A stretch of DNA of 64,000 nucleotides from Botryosphaeria dothidea (lineage: Eukaryota > Ascomycota > Dothideomycetes > Botryosphaeriales > Botryosphaeriaceae), in the NCBI GenBank assembly GCA_011503125.2, contig WWBZ02000040.1:2480001-2544000 (forward strand). The letters are read 5' to 3'. The notes beneath the pieces are model-generated. The model was not told the origin of the DNA. It worked only from the letters and a program-made list of their open reading frames with translations, and made no database searches. Both the position numbers and the translations under genes were made by a program. Of the stretch, positions 1-10,981 are shown piece by piece (position 1 is the first letter of the stretch; each line of letters starts with the position of its first letter).

Positions 1-244
1 TCATGAGCACCGGACGACTGTTCTTCCCGCATGTGAATAAGAAAAAAAAGATTCCAACCCAGCCGCATAGACAAGCTTCCGTGCGAAAGATCTTTGTGAG
101 ATGCGTTGTTTTGTTCGACTCAGGTGACCATTCTTTGAATTTTTTTGAATACACACTCCACCGAGGCGCAAGGTGACTGACTCCTGTTTATCTTTTTTGC
201 CTTGATCATCCTCTCCTGGTATCGCGCTTTTCCTCCACAGCCGC

Positions 245-1366
245 TTACCACTGGCCCTCAGTGGCGGGGGCAGCGGTGGTCTCAGCAGACCAACCAGTAG
301 TAGTGGTGGTGGTGGCGGCGGCGGCAGCAGCAGTAGTACCCTCAGGGGCGGCAGTGCTGGCAGCCCAGTCAGCACCGTCCTGGTCCCAGGAGGCGCCGGC
401 AGCAACGCCAGTGGTGCCAGAGGCGGCGGCGAAGGCGCCAGCACCAGCGCCGGAAACCTCCCACTCGTTGGTGAAGCCACCCTCGACGGGGCCAGTGCCG
501 ACCTCGTCAGCACCGGGGACCTTAGCCTCTTCGACACCGGCGGAGTCCTTGTTCTCCTCGGCCTCAGGGTCGCGGTAGAAGTAGAGATCGGTCATGACGT
601 CCCACTCGGTCTCGCGGCTGGCGAGGGTGCCGCGGAGGCGGAGGACCTCACGGGCAAGGAGCCACCAGACGAGACCAATGGCGTGACGGCCCTTGTTGTT
701 GGTGGGGATGGCAACGTCGACGAACTCGGTGGGGGAGTCGGTGTCGCAGAGAGCGATGACGGGGATGTTGACGTACGAGGCCTCCTTGATGGCCTGGGCA
801 TCGGTGCGGGGGTCGGTGACGATGATCAGGCGGGGCTCCTTGAAGGAGCGGGTGATGTAGTTGGTGAAGTTACCGGGGGTGAAGCGGCCAGCAATGGCGA
901 CGGCACCGGTGTGGGCGGCGAACTTCAGGACAGCACGCTGGCCGTAGGGACGAGCGGAGATGACGCAAATGTCGGCTGGGTTGTCAATGGCGACGATGAT
1001 GCGGGCAGCGAGGACGATTTTCTCCCTGCGGCGCGCGTCAGAAATACGGATTTTTTGGTTGCGTGTTGTGAAGCTTCGTGCACGCCCAGTAACGGAAAAT
1101 TTAGAGCATTTCAAAAAGCCGCGAATGTTCTCGCAATTCCTGACAGCCGCAAATGCCGCGAAACAGGCTCACAAAAGCACCGGCACTGAGGCTTACCAGG
1201 TCTTGCCAATGTTGAGAACATTGATACCATCAGGACGGGTCTTCCAGAGGTAGGGCTCCATGTGGACCTGGAGGTTCTTGGAGCCGAGGTGGCACTGAGC
1301 AGCGAGGAGCATCTCAATGTCCTGGCTGGTGGGCGCGAAGGCCGCGGGGAGGTTGTTGGGAGCCAT
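245..1366 (-). CDS. rps0: 40S ribosomal protein S0 (uS2 / RPSA family)
   Basis: Structural protein of the small cytosolic ribosomal subunit, needed for 18S rRNA maturation and 40S assembly. Two exons: 1366-1197 and 1025-245, joined by a 171-nt intron (donor GTAAGC, branch CTGAC, acceptor GCAG) that falls inside a Trp codon and restores the family sequence [14 protein letters not shown]. The mature protein is about 316 residues. The core ([72 protein letters not shown]) is diagnostic of uS2. The C-terminal third is the usual low-conservation acidic/Ala tail, with poly-Ala and poly-Thr runs and a final EGQW. The start codon at 1366 ([10 protein letters not shown]) is the only one giving the expected N-terminus. 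It is divergent from the mitochondrial uS15m gene. Confidence 0.96.
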
Positions 1367-1644
1367 CCTGATTGATGTGGGAATTGCGCGGCGGGCGGCG
1401 TGTGAGGTCGTGAGTCGAACGGTGGTCGCTGGCGGTCGAACGAACTTGTGATGGATCAAAATGGTGGTGGGCATATCACCGCTCGCTAAGAGGCCCGCTT
1501 CGGGCATGGCGCGTGGGCACCTTTCGCTGCATCTTGGCGCATCGGCCGATCGTTGTTCCCGCGCGGCGACGGTGGCCCCGGTGCGAACCCAAGACCTCCA
1601 CTGCAAAGTTGCGGACGGCACGACACCACCACCGCATCGCCATC
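1367..1644. promoter_or_regulatory. Shared divergent promoter of rps0 and uS15m
   Basis: This 278-bp gap separates the start codons of two head-to-head ribosomal protein genes, so both must be transcribed from it. It contains a GC-rich palindromic patch (GGCGCATCGGCCGATCG, around 1536-1552). I could not assign a specific factor site with confidence. Confidence 0.6.
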
Positions 1645-2728
1645 ATGCCGCCCCGGATATCGCTGCCCTTGCGCCTGCGGGCTGCCAGTAGTACGCTCTT
1701 GCTAAACCAGTAGATTCCGTCAGACTTTTGGCTAACAATGGCATGTAGCCGCCCCAGTGCCCTCGACAGCATCTTCTGCGTTGCGCGCCTTCAGTACCAC
1801 ACCCGTCAATTGCACGACAACGAAGGAGCAGCGGCGTAGACAGCAGGATCCGTATGCGCAGGCACAGGCACGGGCGCGCAAGGCTGCCAACCTCTCGCGG
1901 CAGGCTGTGCTGAACGAGCAGCGCAAGCAAGGACTAGGCGACCCGGTCCGCGGCATCACCACACCATTCGTACAGTCCTTCGACACTGGCCTGCCCGAGC
2001 AAGCGAGACCTACCGATGCGGATATTTCCAAGACGACTGCCGACCCTACCAAGACCCCCGACGGTCCCGACGCTACTTCGGAGAACTACCTCAACCACTT
2101 CCTCAGGCCCGACGAAGTAAAAGAGCAGCTGAAAGTCTCCGAGAGACTGGCCTCTCCATCAAAGGTCGCCGACGACTTGCCGGAGAGCGCACGCGAACAA
2201 AGCCATCTGGTGGACAAGTTCAAGACCAGAGCGGAGGTCGAGCAGCAGAGTGCGGCTGCGGCCGCCGCCATCCAGCGCATCACGAGCTTGTCGAACGGCA
2301 ACTCCAAGGACAGGACCCGCGTCAACGTCCAAAGATGCATTGAAACCTTCGGCCGACACAAGACGGATATGGCTCTGCCGCCCAGGGCGACCGCGGCGGG
2401 CATCGAGAAAGCAGAAAATGTGCCCCAGAATTGGGAGGGTCCGAGGCCGGTGAACCCAGATGCATACAACCGCGCTGGGCCCGACACCGGGAGCAGCGAG
2501 GTCCAGATCGCTATCCTGACGGCCAAGATCCGCACCTTGGCCAACTTCCTCGAGACTCGTGGCAAGAATGACAAGGTCAACAAGCGGAACTTGAGGTTGC
2601 TGGTTCACAAGCGGCAAAAGCTGCTCAGGTATCTGAGGGAGAAGGAGAGGGGTGGACCCAGGTGGCAGAACTTGATCGAGAAGCTTGGACTTACCGAGGG
2701 CACGTGGAAGGGTGAGATTAGTCTGTAA
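1645..2728 (+). CDS. Mitochondrial ribosomal protein uS15m (MRPS28 family)
   Basis: Small-subunit mitoribosomal protein of about 340 residues. The C-terminal part (DTGSSEVQIAILTAKIRTL, then RGKNDKVNKRNLRLLVHKRQ and LRYLREKE) is a clear S15/uS15 domain. The N-terminus is Arg/Ser/Ala-rich with no acidic residues (MPPRISLPLRLRAA, then RAFSTTP), as expected of a mitochondrial presequence. I place the start at 1645 with a small intron at about 1688-1748 (donor GTAGTA, branch CTAAC at 1732-1736, acceptor TAG). An acceptor at 1757 would also keep the frame, so the first intron boundary is uncertain. The long middle section is a fungal-type, low-conservation extension. It is divergent from rps0 and convergent with the oxidoreductase gene at 3487-4410. 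Confidence 0.9.
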
Positions 2729-3486
2729 AGGCTGGTTTAGATGAGCGGATGACGGGGACAACCCTAAAAAATAAGGCATGATGGGGAAAATGTGATGTGG
2801 TCAATGCGACGATTTTCTGTAGGATCTGTATAAACATTTTCGAAGATGCCCGTCTGTAATGGGCAGTTCCAACTCAGGTATTCTCGTGCTTTCATTTGGG
2901 GTGGCGATTTTCTCTTGCCCGAGAAAAGTGGACAGTCACGATTGCAGGATCTACTATTTTTCTCAATCATTAAGGAGCTAGGCGAGCGCAGAAAGCACAA
3001 CGACATTACGGATCAGGCTCTGCTGACAAGTCAATTTCAACGGATATCGGTAATCGAATTGGTGATCAATAGACCCTTTACCGAGCCGAATCCTACGGCT
3101 TATATTTTTGGGCAATCACACCATTCCATAGCGCGCGGTTCCGATTCGAGGAATGCTGCGGTCCAACAGATTCGCACCAGCTGCCTTGCGAGGCTTTCCA
3201 CATTCTTACGAGCAGATAGTGAGGCAGCGTCTCAACCTGACTTCATCGTTTTGGAGGTAAATGTTGCCATTTGAGCAGGTCACAATGCATAGAATATATG
3301 TTTCGTGGCGTAGAAAGGAATCTCATATCTCAATTAACAACACTATCCGAATAAATAAAACCAATGTCCAATTTCTCCCAATACCCAGGCTTTAAGTGCT
3401 AATCAAAAAGATCGGTCGTAGCGCGTCATTCATGAGCGTTCTCCTTCCCAGAGAGAATCCGCTCCTCCCATGCATGGTCAAAAGCT
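2729..3486. other. Convergent intergenic region, no gene seen
   Basis: This is the 3' flank of uS15m and of the oxidoreductase gene. The longest open frame (2846-3274, +) shows no recognisable domain and lies in a spacer with mixed composition. I see nothing that supports a gene. Confidence 0.6.
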
Positions 3487-4410
3487 TTAACCAAAGACGA
3501 GAGCCCTGACTTCGATGCTCTCCCTACCAGGCGCGTTCTCCGGCGTCCTCGGGTCAACGAAGGCAGTGTGCGGGACACGGCCGTCGGCACGCGCGCTGTC
3601 GGAGCACTTGAGCAGGAGGCGCTCGTCGTTGCGCATGCCGCTGAGGTAGTACCACTGCTGGTCGGGGTTGTGCTTGATCGAAGCCGTGTAGCCGGTGCGG
3701 TTGGGGTAGCGATGCTCGACGGGGATGAGGTCCTCGTCGCGGAAGGTTGAGCCGTCGGCGAAGGCCAGCGGGTGGGCGGCGATGGGCCCGTTGAGCGGGC
3801 GCCACACGTTGATGATGCGGTAGCGGCCCTTCTTGAGCTCGTCGGCCTCGTCGGGCAGGTGGTGCTCGACGCGCATCGTCGCCGACTTGGCGATCTGGTC
3901 GATGTGGGCGCGCGTGACAGGCGCGCGCGTGGCGTTGGGACCCGGCCGGCGGATGGTGTGGTCGAAGATGAGGACGCGATAGGCGCCGGGGACGTTGTCG
4001 AGGATCAGCTTCTCCACCTCGGGGTAGTACTTCTGCTTGATCGAGTCATCATCGGTGAACTCCTTCTCTTCCGACTCGACGCCCGATATGAAGGCGAACG
4101 AGTTCGTGTCGAGGTCGAATTCGGTCTCGCGGCCGCGCGTGTCCCTAATACGCACTTCCTTCTCCTCGAAGCCGAAGTTGTTCTGCGGCACGCCTTCGGG
4201 CTGCTTCTCAACCCAGTTGTAGGGGGCGGATCCGTCAGAGGGGGGGACGTAGAAGTTGATTGCTGCAGTCACGTCGCCGCGCGGAATGGAGTAGGGGACG
4301 GTCTTGGTGCTGGTGTCGAGGTTGGAAGACTCGAGAGGCTCAGATTGCAGCTGATGCGCAGGGGTGGGTTGCGGTGCGGTGGTCGTCATGTTGGAGGACG
4401 GGAGTGTCAA
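3487..4410 (-). CDS. CmcJ/NvfI-family oxidoreductase (AsaB/CTB9-type hydroxylase/desaturase)
   Basis: Intronless protein of 307 residues from the first ATG at 4410. A second in-frame ATG at 4389 (MTTTAPQ) would give 300 residues and is about equally likely. The family signatures are at residues 145-156 (RVLIFDHTIRRP), 168-172 (AHIDQ) and 196-216 (the RYRIINVWRPLNGP block). They are shared with the fungal hydroxylase/desaturase group that includes CTB9, AsaB and NvfI-like enzymes and the CmcJ subunit of cephamycin methoxylation. Members are thought to be non-haem Fe(II)/2-oxoglutarate-type oxidoreductases, often in secondary metabolism; the substrate here cannot be read from sequence. The conserved His in AHID and the Asp/His of IFDHT are candidate metal or cofactor residues (inference). 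There is no backbone synthase nearby, so it is not part of a visible cluster. Confidence 0.85.
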   Translation of the reverse strand: MTLPSSNMTTTAPQPTPAHQLQSEPLESSNLDTSTKTVPYSIPRGDVTAAINFYVPPSDGSAPYNWVEKQPEGVPQNNFGFEEKEVRIRDTRGRETEFDLDTNSFAFISGVESEEKEFTDDDSIKQKYYPEVEKLILDNVPGAYRVLIFDHTIRRPGPNATRAPVTRAHIDQIAKSATMRVEHHLPDEADELKKGRYRIINVWRPLNGPIAAHPLAFADGSTFRDEDLIPVEHRYPNRTGYTASIKHNPDQQWYYLSGMRNDERLLLKCSDSARADGRVPHTAFVDPRTPENAPGRESIEVRALVFG

Positions 4411-6389
4411 GAAATGATGCGTTGAAGATGTGAAGGCGGGTGTTGTAGTCTGCTTGCTCTAACGACAAGCGTCTGAGAGACGGAGGTCGTGAGAGCAAAT
4501 AAAGCCGAGGCTGTGGATTCAGTGCAGAGTAGATGCTGTTGAAAGGTCAATGCTCGAGATTCGAGTGGTGATGTCAAAGGCGTTCTGTTCGAACGTTTAT
4601 ATACGCTTTAGGCACGGACAACTAGCGGCGTGGATTGCTAATCGAGTGCCATAAAGTCATCGTTAGGATGATGCGATCCCCGCAAAACGACGGTTCAGTG
4701 GCGATGATGCCATCCCAGGAACAGTTTTGTAAGCAGCTCCAACGAATGGGCGCGCGAGTGCTTACCATAACACGCCGATTGCGTGCTCTTTCGGCGGATC
4801 AGGCGAGCTTCTTTCACCTTCTAAACTCCGCAAGCCGCTAACTTGTTGACAGGGCGTGTTTTGCTGGACTCCGATAGGCTGAGTTTGTCAACTTGGTCGG
4901 CGAGCTAACGACGATGCTTACTGACGCTTCCCGAAAATTCCTTGCCGGTCCCTGCGTGCCAATTGCGGGGTGAGTGTCTGGAGATGGTTCGGCGCAGGCT
5001 CGCCGATGGGAGATGCGCCATCTGATCGACTTCCGTCCGGCCGCAGGGCTCATGCTTGTCCCGCCGCTGCTCCTACCAGGTTACGACCACCTGGAGCATC
5101 CCTCGAAGCATGTGCCTCGTGCCGCGGCAGTGCTCTGCTTTTTATCTGCACCGGCGACTGCGCGCAGACCATGCCTCGCTATCATCATGTGCAGATTTCA
5201 CCCAATCGCAGCCTTGACGACGCTAATTCCGCCTGCCATTTCGACATTATAGACTTCTGAGCGCTTTATCAACAGCGTATCGCTGTTTCCGGATAAGCAC
5301 AAATAGCATGTTCGCCTGATTTGTAGAAGCCGCCCCAGAAACCCACATACTCGGTCGGCTGGCGTTCGGAATGAGGCGTGCGATACGTCACACAGTCGCG
5401 CGTCCTCGCTGTAAGCTGGGCCGAAATTGGCTATACCAGACCCTCCAAGTCCAGCCGAGCCCACGTAGCTTAGCCACCTCAGACGCTGGCAATCAGACCA
5501 TCTCTGCAGCTTTACCAGCCCCTCCCCAGCCGCGAATCCCGTTGGAGGCAGATCTACCCGCTCGTGCGGCTCCCTCTGAATCTGATTTGAGGCCCACATG
5601 GCACACCCGGATCCTTTTCCGCACTGTCTGCTTGGCGGGGTCAAGCGCCTGGCAATCTTGCGGAGGTAAAAGCTTTCCCACGATGCTTCACACGACTCGA
5701 CCACAATGTCGTGAAAAACGGAGCCCGGCATCTCAAAGAAGATCGCCGGCGGCTATCGATGTCCGTTTAGCCGTATTGGTCGCCAGATGTTCAGTCGCGA
5801 GACGTAATATACGTGTGGCGTGATCGTCAACATGTCCCCTCTTGCATCGACCTCTTGATTAGCACCACGGTCTGCGCAAGGAAAAGTCTTCTAGGTCAGT
5901 AGAAAGAAAGAATAAGGCAGTGTGAAAATGAGGCTGTCCAACCATCGAAAGGGTATTTTTTTTTCTACCGTTGAGCAGTTCCCCCCGCAGAAAGAAAATG
6001 TGCACCATAACACCGTCCCATGCCCCTTCTTTCATGCAATAGGGCAAATCCAGCAGAACCACCGAGCCGACGTCATTCATTCTTCCTTCCTCTTTCCGAT
6101 ATGTATCCCGAACAAACTAGTTTCGAAGATAGTAGATCCGTTGCCAATTCGCTTGACCATCGTCCGTAGTCCTTCCTTGGCAATACAATGGCCTTCGTCG
6201 TACGCTCGTGCTTCGTGCCTCTGTAAGAGCGACCATTAATCGTAATTAAGTCTTCCTCCTCGAAATATTGGTGTCGAGTTGTGCAATAACCAGATGGCTG
6301 CTAGTCTCCACAGCTCCATAAATTTCGCGAACTTGTCATCAACCGCACTTTGAAACCCGACTCGTGACCGAGCGAGCCCACCGCGTGCG
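4411..6389. other. Two-kilobase gene-free stretch
   Basis: This holds the promoter of the oxidoreductase gene (right of 4410) and the 3' flank of the gene ending at 6390. Open frames such as 5198-5731 (-) and 5371-5823 (+) overlap on opposite strands, have no recognisable domain and no splice context joining them to anything. I see no supported gene. Confidence 0.5.
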
Positions 6390-8284
6390 TTACCTGGACC
6401 TCCTGACCACGAAGACCCCGACCTCCACGCCCTTCTTTGGCTCCCCAAATTCGTAAGGCTTCTTGGCGACCCCATCCAGAACTTCTTGGATAAGATTTGT
6501 CGGCATGACCTGATCCTCGGGTGGTAGCTTGTGGGCAAGCCGGAAATACTTACTAACGGCGCTGCGCACTCTTGGCTTCTCTTGTTTGATCCACCAATCG
6601 CTTGCCCAAACGTTCCTAGCAAGCCGTGCTTCCTGCTTCTTTGCGTAGACAATCTGAAAGTTTGAACCGCCAAGTTTGAACCGCTCTGATGTCTTGCCAC
6701 TGTTCAATTGGTGAAGGAAGGTGTCGAGTCGCCGTTGCATCTCCTCAAACTCGTGAAGGTGCTCGACGGCAGCCATGTGTCCCAATGACGAGCCCAAGTC
6801 GGCAGAAAGGTCATGCACAACGTGCATAGACCTGAGGATGGGATCTAAGACCGGTCCTAGGTAGCTGTTCATGAATGTCCTGCCGCCCGTTCTTGTCGGA
6901 TAAATGAATAGCAAGGTGCCGTGATCGGGCGAAAGTTCGGCCAATCGGTCCAGCAGTAATGAGCGTGATCCACTCGTAGAATATAGCCCGGCGAATTCCG
7001 AGGCGCTTGTGGGTGGAATGTAGCGCTCCACGATAGAGACGTCCACGGAACCAGGTGGGACCACAGGGCGGGGAGATCGCGCGGCTTTCACCTCACCTTC
7101 GTAATCCGTGACCTGGACGGCGCTATCAAAGACCTTCATCGTAAAGTAATCATCTCCTCCTACAGGTGGCCCCGGCGTGCTTGGCGGTGAGGTCGGCAAG
7201 TCTGCCATGTTGAAGCGGCCGGGGACCGCATGGAAGACGTTGATCCATACGGTCGATGCGGGAGGTATTGCTTCGTGCAGAGCGTTAATGATGTGTGGGA
7301 AAGCTTGCCCGCTTGGCGATGGACAGGGAAGAGCATGCGAGAGAATCCTGATCGAATTGTTTGATCCAGTGACGGCGCCGAGATCAGCCACTAAAACAAG
7401 GTCAGCAGCCTCTGGAAAAGCTGTATGCCGTTCGTCTTACTGATGGTCCGCAAGCTCTCGTTGAGCCACGGGAATGTTCTGTCGTCCTCAGCTGGTTGAA
7501 CCGGGGCGAGTGCATCTTCTGGACTCTCGGTAGCGGGGATGACGGGGTGTGGCACAATTCCAGGGGAGGTCCTCTCCGCATCCGACCTCGCTGGTGAGTC
7601 CATGGCGGTGGTACGGACATGGGAAATGTTGCCCCAGTAGTTAGAGCTCAAGTCGGGTGGCGGAGTCGGCAAGGTGGTGAACTGGTCGGCCGCGGCCTGG
7701 TCTTTTTTTGGCAGGCACGGACTGGGCAGCGGGAGGTGGTCGACTATCTCCGAGGCGGGCTCCGGCTGTGGGCTTCGAGCATGCAGCGGATCGTCTGGCT
7801 TGGACAGCGGACCAGCGCCCACGGGCGAGAAGAAACGGTCAGCGTCAGGCTGGAAGCGGTCGGGGTGCGGAGCAGCGATCCCCAGCAGGTCAAACGAAGG
7901 CAGGCGCAGGCTGGCGGTGGTCTTGAACAGCTGTGGGGACGGTAAGGGAGCACTAGAGCACGGGAGGGCGCAGTCTACGATTCCTGCGATGCCCAAGTCG
8001 GGCCGGGAAGACTCGTGGGTCGGGGTCGGCGTGGCTGTTGCGAAGCCGGGCACGGGGACAGGATCGGGAATGAGAGCTGGGAGAGTCGGGGAGAGAGGAT
8101 GGCACGGTGGAGAAGAAGGAGGACGCGCAGGCAACGCGCCCGAGGACCCGGCTAGCTCGACGCGCTCATCGGGTGGCGGAGGTAATGATGAGGTGAAGCG
8201 ACGCTTGTGGTCCAACAAGTCATTCGGTAAGGTTTGGCGCAGATCCAACAGATCAGAAAGGCCAGTCGGCCGATGCTGGTCCAT
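6390..8284 (-). CDS. Conserved-looking fungal protein of unknown function, 614 residues
   Basis: I do not recognise the family with certainty. Two exons: 8284-7441 and 7390-6390, with a 50-nt intron (donor GTAAGA, branch CTGAC, acceptor TTTTAG). The start at 8284 (MDQHRPTG) is the best ATG; an upstream exon cannot be excluded. Residues 1 to about 260 are Pro/Ser-rich and probably disordered. The remaining part is compact and looks folded: a Gly/Ser segment followed by SIRILSHALPC, WINVFHAVPG, DYFTMKVFD, SIVERYIPPT, GTLLFIYPTRTGGRTFMNSY, LDPILRSM and a basic segment DWWIKQEKPRVRSAV. The alternation of beta-like strands and the LLFIYPT strand is reminiscent of a Rossmann/methyltransferase-like fold, but no SAM-binding glycine motif is evident, so no enzyme role is assigned. 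Confidence 0.7.
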
Positions 8285-10057
8285 GGACGGATTACCTAAG
8301 AGGGAACCCAGGTAGGACTGCAGCGAGGATGTCCAAGAGCGGCAACGAAAGCAAGACGGAGAGAGCAACGAGGCAGCAGGGTCATGAGCGGGTGCAACCA
8401 CAGGCAGCTGCTGAGGGAGCAAGCAGCAGCAGGCAGCGAGAGAGGGCGGCTGGACGCCGGGGGGCTGACGGCACGCGGCACGGCGGAGAGACAGCGGGGC
8501 GCGACGAGCAGTAATGAATGGCAGTGCTCTTGTGCGCGGGTTTGGGCAGGGACGGCAGCAAAGAATGGGGTGAGACGGGTGTGCTGGAGTGCAAGAGAGC
8601 GCAGTTGACCAGCAGCACAGGAGGTCTCGGCCCCAAAAGACCAGCTGTGGCTCGCTGGATGCACATGCGGCCTTAGCCGCTGCTGGGGTCCGCTGCCCGC
8701 TGCCCATGGCCCTGCCCGCCTAAGAGAGAGCGCCCGACTGCAAAAAATGCCCGCCGCCCGCCCGCCCTGCCGCCGTTTGCTGCCGTTGAGCGCGCGTGCG
8801 CGCTTGCCGGGGCTGCTAGCCAGGCCGGGAGCGCTAAGCAGCCAAGCAGCGCAGCGCAGCATTATTGCTCCCCGCCAGCATCGCGAAGACGCCGTTTTTG
8901 GTGGTGGTGCGGGGGTTGCCTGCCCGCCGTCCGTGCCGCCGCTTGGTGCGAGAGCGCTCGCTCGCTCGCCGCGCGCGTGTTATCTGTTGCGCTGGGCTCC
9001 GGGGCGCCGGGCTGGGCGGATGCAGCGCGACGGATTCGTGCGGTGGGAGCTTCGCAGGCGTCGATGCCGATGCGCGGCGGATGCGAGGCTACCCAAGGGA
9101 CGCTCGTATTTTCAGCGTTCGCGCTCGTCGAGGCAGGCACGCTTGCTCAGTCGGGCCTCACGGGGCCTAGACTCGAGGGCGCCGTGGTGAGACCGGACAA
9201 TTCGCGCCGCGCGTGCAAACTTTGGAGGCTTCGTGGTGAGTGGCTGTCGGTCCAAAGCGGCTCGTTGACTCACGCGCAGGAAAAAACGGCGGCTAGCTGG
9301 CTAGCTGGCCCGAGGCGTTCGCTGTTGCACACTCCCTGCCCGCCAAGCCCTGCTGCCCTCTGCCCGCTGAACCTCCTGCCAACACCATCTGCCTCGCTCG
9401 TGAGCCGTCGTCGCTGCTGTTGTTGCGCCCAACCGCTTCCGCCGTCGACGCCCCGCGCGGTGCGCCAGAGCTCGACGTCCTCACCAACGTGTGTCCGGGA
9501 GGCAGGCAGGGGCTGGATGCGCTAGAGACCTGACGGTCTGTAGCGTCCATCGAAGTCGGTGCGAGATCTGGAAGCTGGGGAAGCACAAGGCGACCGAGAT
9601 GAAGAGGGCATGCGGCGATGGGGGTCACCCGCAAAATGACGTCTGGAAGACAGGACTGGTCGGCATAGCCGTCTTCCACAACATCCTTGTTGGATTGGGC
9701 TGGTGAGAACTGCGTAGAGCCTTCAACACGCCTCTGCTCTGTGTCTCGCCTGCCCTCTCCCTATTTCTACGCAGCACGGGGTGGGGTCATTGTCACCACG
9801 TCATCGACAGGCGCTGGTGACACAAACTGCCACAGCTCTTCTTGTCCTTCATTGCCCGCCCAACACAAAGCTGTCTCGCTCGACAAGCCGGGGAAAACCA
9901 CTGTGTTTCTCCCGCACAATGCCCAGGCTGACGCGGGTCCTTTATCCATATCCATGTTTCTGCCTTGCTCATGGAGCTCAGCTAGGCACAAATAGTCGCG
10001 CCCAGCTCCTATCATCCACGCGCCTCCTTCAGCTTTGCATCAGCTGCCCAGAACGCC
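8285..10057. other. GC-rich gene-free stretch with low-complexity tracts
   Basis: This lies between the 614-residue gene (its promoter side) and the Cys-rich gene at 10058. It is rich in CpG and simple-sequence motifs, for example CGCTCGCTCGCTCGCCGCGC near 8953. The many overlapping open frames on both strands are the expected by-product of high GC and none resembles a protein family. It probably contains the 5' UTRs/promoters of both flanking genes. Confidence 0.5.
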
Positions 10058-10981
10058 ATGTGTAAGACTTACACCTGGGCCTGCCGTGGCTGCAGAGCCC
10101 TGCAAGACATAACCTATCGCTGCGGCTCCTCCCATCTCGGCTCATGTCTCTGCCGAACGCCCGTGGCTGGCCTGCCACCGGACGCTCAGTACAAGACTGT
10201 CAGGTGTTGCTACTGCCATCATACCAACCTGCCCGCCGAAGCCAGCAGCTCGTCAACTTGCACAAGCAATTGCGTGAATCCCGCACTTTCCGCTCCACTT
10301 CAACAACAGCCCGATCTCTGTGGCTGCAACGGCGGCCTGGCCGCTTTCCACCAAGGCCTGCACACTCCATTGCAGCAGCGCCAGACGTACACCCATGTGA
10401 CACCACACATTGATCCCGCCCTACTGGCGCTCGATTCAACACCAGACACCGCTGCTGAAACGCCAGCACAGCAACACTGGCTCCACAGCACTCCGATATC
10501 CGGTGAGTATCAACCCGTCACCACCACAGCATTCTCGGGCCTGCCGTCACTGCATCAGCCCTCTGCGAGGCGCACGGCAGTCACAGATCCCCAATCATCC
10601 CAGCACGCCCAAAAGGCCCCACCTTTCACTCCACCACCTCAGCAGCCGTACCACTTGCCGCCTGTGCCACACTTCTCACCGCTGAGGCTCTCGCCTTACA
10701 GCGCCCATACGAACAGAACCCTTGCCGCGTTGGACAAGAAGCGCACGGAGATCTTTGAGCGAGCCGCGCAGGCCCAGCTGAAGAGCAGGGAGTCTGGTCA
10801 GCGGGAGAAGATTCCGAGGGCAGAAGAGCTGGATCAGGCGTGGGCGATGCTACGTGCAACAGTGACGAGAGATTTGGAAAGGACTCAGAGCGGCTTGCGA
10901 GGCGACGATGCAACTTCACAGCGGGGAGTCCGTGGTCAACAGCATTCTGAGCAATACCAAGAGGCGGAGCGTTGTGATTGA
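10058..10981 (+). CDS. Hypothetical protein with Cys-rich N-terminus
   Basis: Open frame of 307 residues from an ATG at 10058; no family recognised. The first 90 residues hold many Cys/His residues in CxxC-like pairs (ACRGCRAL, GSCLCRTP, RCCYCHH, LCGCNGG), suggesting one or two zinc-binding sites. The middle is Pro/Gln-rich and probably disordered. Residues about 220-290 (a charged block beginning NRTLAALDKKRTEIFERAAQ and continuing with AEELDQAWAMLRATVTRDLE) look helical and conserved. The last ~25 residues in this frame look random, while the +1 frame from 10908 to 11036 reads like a genuine charged C-terminus, so the true 3' end may be at 11036. A strong unused-looking donor (GTGAGTAT at 10503) could mark an alternative intron. 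Confidence 0.6.
   Translation: MCKTYTWACRGCRALQDITYRCGSSHLGSCLCRTPVAGLPPDAQYKTVRCCYCHHTNLPAEASSSSTCTSNCVNPALSAPLQQQPDLCGCNGGLAAFHQGLHTPLQQRQTYTHVTPHIDPALLALDSTPDTAAETPAQQHWLHSTPISGEYQPVTTTAFSGLPSLHQPSARRTAVTDPQSSQHAQKAPPFTPPPQQPYHLPPVPHFSPLRLSPYSAHTNRTLAALDKKRTEIFERAAQAQLKSRESGQREKIPRAEELDQAWAMLRATVTRDLERTQSGLRGDDATSQRGVRGQQHSEQYQEAERCD

Noticed and set aside
300..345. GTGGTGGTGGTGGCGGCGGCGGCAG-type microsatellite
   Set aside because: It is the coding sequence of the Ala/Thr-rich tail of rps0, not an independent repeat element.
5198..5731. 177-codon open frame on the - strand
   Set aside because: No domain, opposite overlapping frames, no intron signals or neighbours supporting it.
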